Shown in pieces: positions 1-4,849 of a stretch of DNA of 5,238 bases. The stretch's first letter is position 1. Each line of letters starts with the position of its first letter. Origin of the DNA: an uncultured Myxococcales bacterium. GTDB lineage: Bacteria > Myxococcota_A > Bradymonadia > UBA7976 > UBA1532. The stretch lies in NCBI GenBank assembly GCA_937896275.1, contig CALBMW010000354.1, positions 1 through 5,238 of the forward strand. The letters are read 5' to 3'. The notes under the pieces are model-generated. The model saw nothing but the letters and a program-made list of their open reading frames with translations. It was not told where the DNA came from and searched no databases. Both the position numbers and the translations under genes were made by a program.

Positions 1-1280
1 CCGTCGCCGCGCGCCGGGGACCTGCCCCGCTGGTCCGGTCGCGCGCCCCGCTGGTCCGGTCGCGCGCCCCGCTCCCTCGACGGCGTCTCGGGCGCCTTGC
101 CCTCGAAGAGGTCGTACTTCAGCAGGGTGCACTCGATGGGTCCGTTCCGCAGCGGCACCTTGGCGGTCGGCCGCAGCCCGATCCTGCCCACGGGGGCGCC
201 CTCACCCACGAGCACCCAGGCGGTCCAGCCGGCGAACCTGCGCTTCAGCGCGAAGCCCAGCGTGGAGTAGAGCCCATCGAGGCTGCCGGGCGTCCCGAGG
301 CGCCTGCCGTAGGGCGGGTTGATCACCAAGACGCCGGGCCTGCCCGCGACGGGGGGGGTGGCCTCGCCCAGCGTGCGCCGCATCAGCGTCACGTCGGACT
401 CCACCCCGCAGCGCTGCGCGTTTCGTAGGGCGACGTCGAGCACATCGGGGTCGAGATCGCTGCCCACGATCGGCGCCGGCGCGGCGTCCTCGGCCGCGTC
501 CTCCAGATCCTCGACCAGGCGCTCGAAGGCCGCCTGCCGGTGCGCGCGCCAGTGCGTGAAGGCGAAGCCCTCGCCGCCCACCCGCGCCAGCCCGGGCGGC
601 AGGCCGCGCGCCATCATGGCGGCCTCGAGCAGAAAGGTGCCAGCCCCACACATCGGATCGAGCAGCGGCACGTCGGGCGTCCAGCCCGCGAGCCGCAGGA
701 TGCCCGCGGCGAGCGTCTCCTTGAGCGGCGCCAGCCCCGCCTCGGTGCGGTAACCCCGCCGGTGCAGGCGGGGGCCGCTGCTGTCGAGGCTGATGACGCA
801 GGTGTCGCGGTCGAGGCGGACGTTGATCGGCACGTCGGGGTGCCGCTTGTCCACCGAAGGCCGCCGATCCTCCTCCTCGCGGAAGCGGTCACAGAGCGCG
901 TCCTTGACGACCAGCGAGGCGAAGGCCGTGTGGTCGATCTGGCTGCGGTTGCTGCTGGCGTCGATCGCGAAGGTCTTGCGCAGGTCGAACCACTGGCTCC
1001 AGTCGACGGCGCGCGCGCCGGCGTAGAGGGCCTCGCGATCGGGCGCGTGAAACTGCGCGACGGGCAGCAGCACCCGGTTCGCCACCCGCAGGCACAGGTT
1101 GGCGCGCCACAGCATCTCGCGGTCGCCGACGAAGCCGACGCCCCGATGACCCGGGTGAATCTCGGTCACGCCGAGCGCGCGCAGCTCGTCGGCCAGCACC
1201 TGCTCCAGCCCCGCATCACAGGTGGCGTAGAGAGGGCGCGCCTCGGAGAAGACGTCGCGGCGCCGGATCGGTTCGATCAT
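1..1280 (-). CDS. rlmL: RlmL-like 23S rRNA (guanine-N2)-methyltransferase, THUMP domain, 3' end outside window
   Basis: This is an S-adenosylmethionine-dependent rRNA methyltransferase matching the N-terminal half of E. coli RlmKL, which makes m2G2445 in 23S rRNA. 426 codons are visible with no stop before base 1, so the C-terminus is missing. A THUMP-type RNA-binding region spans about residues 17-165. It is followed by HRRGYR, then APLKETLAAGIL (about 184-195), the SAM-binding motif LLDPMCGAGTFLLEAA (206-221) and the catalytic-type motif NPPYGRR (321-327). A conserved NGPIECTLLKYD segment (about 379-390) closes the fold. These strings are nearly the same as in the E. coli enzyme from my memory of the family. 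The ATG at 1280-1278 overlaps the TGA of the upstream rlmK as ATGA. No Shine-Dalgarno sequence precedes it, so translational coupling is likely. Beyond residue 395 the protein turns into a charged Arg/Gly/Pro tail holding a 7-residue tandem repeat. Target position is inferred from homology; a generic THUMP RNA methyltransferase is the fallback. Confidence 0.93.
   Translation of the reverse strand, partial: MIEPIRRRDVFSEARPLYATCDAGLEQVLADELRALGVTEIHPGHRGVGFVGDREMLWRANLCLRVANRVLLPVAQFHAPDREALYAGARAVDWSQWFDLRKTFAIDASSNRSQIDHTAFASLVVKDALCDRFREEEDRRPSVDKRHPDVPINVRLDRDTCVISLDSSGPRLHRRGYRTEAGLAPLKETLAAGILRLAGWTPDVPLLDPMCGAGTFLLEAAMMARGLPPGLARVGGEGFAFTHWRAHRQAAFERLVEDLEDAAEDAAPAPIVGSDLDPDVLDVALRNAQRCGVESDVTLMRRTLGEATPPVAGRPGVLVINPPYGRRLGTPGSLDGLYSTLGFALKRRFAGWTAWVLVGEGAPVGRIGLRPTAKVPLRNGPIECTLLKYDLFEGKAPETPSRERGARPDQRGARPDQRGRSPARGD
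24..73. repeat. 21-bp tandem repeat in the rlmL 3' coding region
   Basis: A 21-base unit beginning CCCCGCTGGTCCGG occurs at 25-45 and 46-66 and continues partially to 73 (about 2.4 copies, exact). 21 is a multiple of three, so the minus-strand reading frame of rlmL stays open and encodes two copies of RGARPDQ in the C-terminal tail. The tail lies after the last conserved methyltransferase segment, so length change here would probably be tolerated. Confidence 0.9.
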
Positions 1281-2197
1281 GTACGCACCATGCGCCAGCA
1301 GCGATGCGGGCGCTTCGTGAAGTCGGGGGGTACGGTCTCGGCGGTGATCTCGGAGACCTCGGCGTCGCCGGGCGACTCGAGCTCGAAGCGCCGGGCGTTG
1401 GTCGCGAAGTAGAGCACCCCGCCGCGCGGCATCAGCGCCAGCGTCGTGCGAAGCAGCCACGGGTGATCGCGCTGCACGTCCCAGGTGTCACGCATGCGCT
1501 TGCTGTTCGAGAAGGTGGGGGGATCGAGCACCACCAGATCGTAGCGATCGCCGCGCGCCCGCGCGTCCTCGAGCCAGGTCAGCACGTCCCCCTGCTCGAC
1601 GGTCTGGCCGGGCCCGGTCAGGGCGTTCAACTTCAGGTTGTCCACCGCCCAATCGCAGTAGGTGTGCGAGAGGTCGACCGTCGTGCTCGTCCGGGCGCCC
1701 CCGGCGGCGGCGTAGACCGTGAAGGCGCCGGTATAGGCGAACAGGTTCAGGAAGGTCCGCCCCGCGGCCTCTGCACGCACGCGGGCCCGCGTCTGCCGGT
1801 GGTCGAGGAAGAGGCCGGTGTCCAGGTAGTCCCCCAGGTTTACCCAGAAGCGCAGCCCGCCCTCGTCCACACAGAAGCGCTCCCCGCGCCCGGCCTGCTT
1901 CTCGTATTGTCGGGTCCCGCGTTGACGCTCCCGCCGCTTGAGGAAGACCGCGTCGTCGGCCACCTCGAGGGCCGCCGCCCCGGCCGCCACCACGGCGTCG
2001 AGCCAGGCCTCGTGGTCCGCCGGCTCGCGATCGTCGGGTCGAACGAACTCGGCGACGTGCAGGCGCCCGTCGTACCAGTCGACCGCCAGCGGCACCTCGG
2101 GGATGTCGCGGTCGTAGAGCCGGTAGCAGCTGACCTCGGCGCGCCGGGCCCACTTCCGCCGATGCCGCGCGGTCTTGCGCAGTCGGTTGGCGAACAT
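1277..2197 (-). CDS. rlmK: RlmK-like 23S rRNA (guanine-N7)-methyltransferase
   Basis: This 306-residue protein corresponds to the C-terminal half of E. coli RlmKL, which forms m7G2069 of 23S rRNA using S-adenosylmethionine. It opens with MFANRLRK and KWARR, the same sequence that starts the RlmK half in fused proteins. A PUA-like N-terminal region (about 1-115) contains CYRLYDRDIPE and the basic stretch LKRRERQRG. The Rossmann methyltransferase part shows WVNLGDYLDTGLFLDHR (118-134), SAM motif I NLFAYTG (151-157), VDLS (184-187) and the catalytic-type DPPTFSNSKRM (225-235), all intact. I chose the ATG at 2197-2195 because the conserved family sequence begins exactly there and a weak GAGCAGG lies just upstream. 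An in-frame GTG at 2227-2225 would add ten residues but has no ribosome binding site. The gene is first in a two-gene unit with rlmL, sharing four bases. It is a stand-alone RlmK rather than a fragment of a broken fusion, since both partners keep all motifs. Confidence 0.94.
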   Translation of the reverse strand: MFANRLRKTARHRRKWARRAEVSCYRLYDRDIPEVPLAVDWYDGRLHVAEFVRPDDREPADHEAWLDAVVAAGAAALEVADDAVFLKRRERQRGTRQYEKQAGRGERFCVDEGGLRFWVNLGDYLDTGLFLDHRQTRARVRAEAAGRTFLNLFAYTGAFTVYAAAGGARTSTTVDLSHTYCDWAVDNLKLNALTGPGQTVEQGDVLTWLEDARARGDRYDLVVLDPPTFSNSKRMRDTWDVQRDHPWLLRTTLALMPRGGVLYFATNARRFELESPGDAEVSEITAETVPPDFTKRPHRCWRMVRT

Positions 2198-2353
2198 GGT
2201 CGCCTGCTCATCGGTCCGGGGCTCCACGGGCGCGAAGCATCATCGTCGCCCCCCCCGGCGTCAAGCGCGCGGCGGGGCTCCGGCGCCCGCCCTCTTGCGC
2301 TGCCGGCCGCTCTCGCGGCAGATCCATCCCAGAGGACCTCGCCAGGAGCCCCA
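2198..2353. promoter_or_regulatory. Divergent intergenic region between rlmK and the MOSC gene
   Basis: This 156-base gap separates two divergent genes, so it should carry the promoters for both the rlmK-rlmL unit and the MOSC gene. I could not identify convincing -35/-10 boxes in this GC-rich stretch. It contains a run of eight C (2249-2256) and two short GC hairpins. One is GGCGGG/CCCGCC (2271-2276 with 2286-2291). The other is GCCGC-TCTC-GCGGC (2306-2319), which would lie in the MOSC gene's leader. If rlmK starts at the GTG at 2227, the gap shrinks to 2228-2353. Promoter content is inferred from gene orientation only. Confidence 0.5.
2344..2348 (+). promoter_or_regulatory. Ribosome binding site of the MOSC gene
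   Basis: AGGAG lies five bases upstream of the ATG at 2354. This fixes the MOSC start and rules out the far longer upstream open frame as the true gene. Confidence 0.8.
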
Positions 2354-2818
2354 ATGATCTTCGAAGGACGCGTCGACGCCATCCACCTCATCGCCGAGCG
2401 CGGCGGTGAACCCGAGGCCGTCGCGCGCGCCGTGGCCGCGGCCGGCTTGGGCCTGGTCGGCGACAGGAAGTACGGTCGCGTCGACGCTAAGGGCGCGCCC
2501 CGCCCCGAGGCCGCGATCACGCTCATCGAGGCCGAGGCGCTCGTGGCGATGGCCCGAGATCACGCGCTCGAGCTCGCGCCCGGCGCGTCGCGCCGCAACG
2601 TCGTGGTGCGCGGGGTGCCGCTCAATCACCTCGTGGGCCGGCGCTTCCGCCTCGGCGAGGTGCTCCTCTCGGGCTACGAGCTGTGCGAGCCGTGCAAGCA
2701 CCTCGAGAAGCTCACGACGAAGGGCGTCCTGAAGGCCCTGACCCACCGAGGCGGCCTGCGCGCCTACATCATCGAGGGCGGCGAGTTCGCGGTGGGCGAC
2801 GCGGTGCGCCCGGCCTGA
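2354..2818 (+). CDS. MOSC domain-containing protein
   Basis: This 154-residue protein consists of one MOSC domain (molybdenum cofactor sulfurase C-terminal-like beta-barrel). The family is associated with binding or transfer of sulfur or oxygen at the molybdenum cofactor, as in YiiM or mARC. The sequence shows GLVGDRKYG (about 34-42), the conserved AAITLIEAEAL (53-63), RRNVVVRGVPLNHLVGRRF (80-98) and the cysteine motif CEPCKHLEKLT (111-121). It ends with THRGGLRAYIIEGG and a typical GD near the end. Cys111 and Cys114 are the likely functional residues, as MOSC proteins keep a conserved Cys in this segment. No signal peptide or membrane segment is seen, so it should be cytoplasmic. It is probably monocistronic, divergent from rlmK, and its stop is 23 bases from the convergent stop of the next gene. 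Substrate is unknown: small single-domain MOSC proteins are often uncharacterised. Confidence 0.93.
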   Translation: MIFEGRVDAIHLIAERGGEPEAVARAVAAAGLGLVGDRKYGRVDAKGAPRPEAAITLIEAEALVAMARDHALELAPGASRRNVVVRGVPLNHLVGRRFRLGEVLLSGYELCEPCKHLEKLTTKGVLKALTHRGGLRAYIIEGGEFAVGDAVRPA

Positions 2819-2841
2819 CCGCGCGGGTTCACCGCAGGGGG

Positions 2842-4419
2842 TCAGTTCCGCGGCGCGTGCGGATCCGGCATGGTCACCCGGTCCCGACGCACCACGACGC
2901 GCTGCACGGGGCCGCGTCCGCCGCGCTGCACGCCCAGCACCACGTCGGTCCCGATCTCACCGCGGATGGCTTGGGCCGCCAGGCTCACGTCGCTGCCCAC
3001 CGACCGACCATCGACCGTCACCACCACGTCGCCCGAACGAAGGACCTCGTCCGCCGGCCCGCCCGGGAGGACTTGGGCCAGGCGCACGCCGCCGCGCGCC
3101 GGCCTGAGCACGGCGCCGATGCCGGTCAGCTCGGTCGCCGGGCGCGCGTCGCTGGCTTGCGGCGTCACCGAAAAGTCTCGCACGGCCTCGCCGTCGGCGC
3201 CGCCCTCGACGCCCCCCACCAAGAGGGGTCGGTAGCCCTCGGCCGACACCTTGATGCTCGTCCGCGCGCCGGGCAGCGCGGTCAGGCGATAGCGCCCCTG
3301 CTCATCGGTGTAGCCGCCCACCACCTCCGCCAGCGCCGCCGCGCGCCACTCGGCGGGCAACACCAGCGCGCCGGTCACCGGCCGCCCAGTGGTGGCGTCG
3401 GTGACCCGACCGCTCAGGTAGGTCGACGCGGCCAGCTTCACGACGACGCCGCTCACCGTCTCGCCCGGCCTGATGTCGAGGTTGGGCACCTCGCCCGGCT
3501 GATAGCCCTCGGCCGCCGCCCAGAGGCTGGTGCGCCCCGGCGCCAGCGGGCCCAGTCGGAACTGACCGCCACCGCTGTCGAAGGACTGCGCCGCGGGTCC
3601 GCCCGCCATGAAGGTCATGGGGCCCGCGCTCAACGAGAAGGACGAGATCGCGTGCCCCTCCCGGTCGACCACCTGCCCCTGGACGTAGCCGCCCCCGGGG
3701 AGCTCGACCGTGATCTCCCCCGGCGCGGTGACCTGGACCTCGGCGCGCCCGTGCACGCTGGAGTAGGCGGCCACCACGAAGGGCCCGGACCGATCGGGCC
3801 AGCCCAGCGAGAAGCGCCCGCCCTCGTCGGTTCGCCCGCTCTCGAGGCGCCTCTCCTGCCCCGCCACGCGCAGGCTGACGAAGGCCTCGGGGACGGGCCA
3901 GCCGCCGCCGAGCACCACGCCGAAGACGCCGTCGAGCGGATCGAGTTCGGCGTCCCAGCGCACCCGCGCCTGACGCGGCAGGCGTGGCCCGTCGGTGATG
4001 AAGGGCTCGTAACCGCCCGCCGTGATCGCGATGCGGTCGGGGAAGGCGGGGATCCGGTCGAGGCGGTAGGTGCCCGCGACGCCGGTGCGGGCCACTTTGT
4101 CCGGAGCACGATGCAGCGAGACGCGAATCACGGCGCCGGCGATCGGGCGCCCCTGGGGATCGCGCACCGTGCCCGCGAGCGTGCGGGGCGCGTCCTCGGG
4201 CCACTCGGCGGGCGCCTCGGGCGTGACGCCCTGGGCCGCCGGTGAGGACGCCGCGCGGCCAGGATGCGGCAGGTCTTCGGGGGCCGCGACGCCGCCCGAA
4301 CCGTCGCCGACGGCCACGGTCGCACGCGGCGCACGATGAGCGTTGGGATCGTAGCTGAAGAACCACAGGACCAGGGCCAGGAGCCCGAGCCCCGCGACGG
4401 CTGTGACGAAGCGTTTCAT
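2842..4419 (-). CDS. Membrane-anchored or secreted protein with carboxypeptidase-regulatory-like repeats and a PDZ domain
   Basis: This 525-residue protein begins MKRF and has one hydrophobic segment (about 5-22) with no clear signal-peptidase site, so it is an N-terminal anchor or a signal peptide. An Ala/Pro-rich linker runs to about residue 78. Then come about four beta-sandwich units of the carboxypeptidase-regulatory/transthyretin-like type. They are marked by LAGTVRDPQGRPIAGA (81-96), a divergent unit at about 160-240 with TDEGGRFSLG, GYVQGQVVDREG (244-255) with GPLAPGRTSLWAAAEGYQPG, and LSGRVTDATTGRPVTGALV (335-353) with TDEQGRYRLTALPG. The C-terminus (about 433-510) is a PDZ domain: GGVRLAQVLPGGPADE, GDVVVTVDGRSVG. 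No catalytic domain is seen, so a binding or scaffolding role in the cell envelope is inferred. The ATG at 4419 is the only usable start in frame, yet it has no Shine-Dalgarno sequence; CCCCCCG abuts it. The gene follows a small anchored-protein gene on the same strand, probably as an operon. Precise function is unknown. Confidence 0.9.
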   Translation of the reverse strand: MKRFVTAVAGLGLLALVLWFFSYDPNAHRAPRATVAVGDGSGGVAAPEDLPHPGRAASSPAAQGVTPEAPAEWPEDAPRTLAGTVRDPQGRPIAGAVIRVSLHRAPDKVARTGVAGTYRLDRIPAFPDRIAITAGGYEPFITDGPRLPRQARVRWDAELDPLDGVFGVVLGGGWPVPEAFVSLRVAGQERRLESGRTDEGGRFSLGWPDRSGPFVVAAYSSVHGRAEVQVTAPGEITVELPGGGYVQGQVVDREGHAISSFSLSAGPMTFMAGGPAAQSFDSGGGQFRLGPLAPGRTSLWAAAEGYQPGEVPNLDIRPGETVSGVVVKLAASTYLSGRVTDATTGRPVTGALVLPAEWRAAALAEVVGGYTDEQGRYRLTALPGARTSIKVSAEGYRPLLVGGVEGGADGEAVRDFSVTPQASDARPATELTGIGAVLRPARGGVRLAQVLPGGPADEVLRSGDVVVTVDGRSVGSDVSLAAQAIRGEIGTDVVLGVQRGGRGPVQRVVVRRDRVTMPDPHAPRN

Positions 4420-4478
4420 CGGGGGGATGATGGCACATCCGGTCCCCGAGTTTCCGCTCGCCGGAATCGAGCCCCCCG
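4420..4478 (-). promoter_or_regulatory. Inverted repeat spanning the gap between the two anchored-protein genes
   Basis: In the minus-strand transcript CGGGGGG (4478-4472), just after the stop of the small gene, is perfectly complementary to CCCCCCG (4426-4420), which directly abuts the ATG of the PDZ-protein gene. A smaller hairpin GCTCG-loop-CGAGC (4472-4468 with 4460-4456, 7-base loop) competes for the first arm by one base. No Shine-Dalgarno sequence lies in the gap. The structure could influence translation or mRNA processing of the downstream gene; it has no U-tract, so it is not a standard intrinsic terminator. Function is inference. Confidence 0.45.
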
Positions 4479-4480
4479 GG

Positions 4481-4765
4481 TCAGGGCGTCCCGGCGTCGG
4501 TGCCAGGCGCGGCCATCGCCCCGCCGTCGGCGCCCATCGGCGCGGCCATCGCCCCGCCGTCCGCGGCCTTGGGCGCCTCCATCGGGGTCGGCGCCACGGC
4601 CTCGTGCGGCGTGGCGGCCCCTCCCCCCGGCGCGGCCGGCAGAGCCTCGAGCCCGCGCCCGTCGCGCGGCTCCCAGGGGGGGTTCTGACCCATGTAGAAG
4701 TACCAACCCGCGAGGGCGAGGGCGAGGGCGACGCCGAGGGCGGCGATCACATAGGACGGCTTCAT
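4481..4765 (-). CDS. Small membrane-anchored Ala/Pro-rich hypothetical protein
   Basis: I do not recognise this 94-residue protein. It starts MKPSYV, has one strongly hydrophobic segment (about 4-25, rich in Ala-Leu pairs) ending in aromatic residues WYFYMG, then a short NPPWEPRDGRG stretch and a low-complexity Ala/Pro/Gly tail. ADGGAMAAP occurs twice near the C-terminus, from a 33-base direct repeat. The expected topology is a single N-terminal anchor with an extracytoplasmic tail. The ATG at 4765-4763 is well supported by GGAGGA five bases upstream; the longer frame opening at 5113 would run antisense through the lipoprotein gene and is rejected. It precedes the PDZ-protein gene by 61 bases on the same strand and shares its MK-anchor-aromatic N-terminal layout, so the two may act together at the envelope. 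No function can be assigned. Confidence 0.75.
   Translation of the reverse strand: MKPSYVIAALGVALALALAGWYFYMGQNPPWEPRDGRGLEALPAAPGGGAATPHEAVAPTPMEAPKAADGGAMAAPMGADGGAMAAPGTDAGTP
4506..4561. repeat. 33-bp-spaced direct repeat in the small anchored-protein gene
   Basis: A 23-base exact match (beginning GGCGCGGCCATCGCC) occurs at 4506-4528 and 4539-4561, a period of 33 bases or 11 codons. It keeps the frame and accounts for the doubled ADGGAMAAP in the protein tail. Confidence 0.88.
4711..4731. repeat. Hexanucleotide tandem repeat in the membrane-segment coding region
   Basis: CGAGGG is repeated three times (4711-4728) followed by half a unit. On the coding strand it gives alternating Ala-Leu codons inside the transmembrane segment of the small protein. 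Each unit equals two codons, so gain or loss of units would change the length of the hydrophobic helix by two residues without shifting the frame. Confidence 0.85.
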
Positions 4766-4770
4766 TGGCT

Positions 4771-4776
4771 TCCTCC
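4771..4776 (-). promoter_or_regulatory. Ribosome binding site of the small anchored-protein gene
   Basis: The minus strand reads GGAGGA, five bases before the ATG at 4765. This is the strongest Shine-Dalgarno match in the window and decides the start. Confidence 0.85.
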
Positions 4777-4840
4777 GCGGCCGTGCGGGCAGGCAACCTT
4801 TGGTAACCTGTCGGCGCCGCGCCGTCCAGTTCGGCGACAC

Positions 4841-4846
4841 GGAGGG
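4841..4846 (+). promoter_or_regulatory. Ribosome binding site of the lipoprotein gene
   Basis: GGAGGG is followed at once by ATGATG. The spacing is essentially zero for the first ATG (4847) and about four bases from the GGAGG core to the second (4850), so the second is the better start. Confidence 0.7.
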
Positions 4847-4849
4847 ATG

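Larger units (their letters stand above)
4766..4849. promoter_or_regulatory. Divergent intergenic region between the small anchored-protein gene and the lipoprotein gene
   Basis: The roughly 84-base gap between two divergently oriented genes must provide transcription starts in both directions. It contains a ribosome binding site at each end and a local AT-richer patch, CAACCTTTGGTAACC (about 4794-4808). I cannot pick convincing -35/-10 elements. Promoter content is inferred from orientation. Confidence 0.45.

Noticed and set aside
540..1412. 290-codon plus-strand open frame
   Set aside because: It is antisense to rlmL and the end of rlmK, both supported by family motifs on the other strand.
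1304..2353. Long plus-strand open frame continuing into the MOSC gene
   Set aside because: This part is antisense to rlmK, whose motifs are clear. The MOSC family sequence and a good ribosome binding site begin at 2354, so the upstream extension is a GC-rich shadow.
2801..2860. Possible terminator between the convergent MOSC and PDZ-protein genes
   Set aside because: Only weak 5-bp GC pairings such as GCGGT/ACCGC were found, with large loops and no T-tract; not better than chance at this GC content.
2683..4245. 520-codon plus-strand open frame
   Set aside because: It lies antisense to the PDZ protein, is dominated by Arg/His/Gly/Pro/Ala typical of shadow frames, has no recognisable motif and starts inside the MOSC gene.
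3302..4438. 378-codon minus-strand open frame overlapping the PDZ-protein gene
   Set aside because: Its composition is almost only Arg/Gly/Ala/Pro, and the alternative frame gives recognisable domains and a membrane anchor.
4264..4806. 180-codon plus-strand open frame
   Set aside because: It is antisense to the start of the PDZ-protein gene and to the small gene, Arg/Pro-rich and without motifs or a ribosome binding site.
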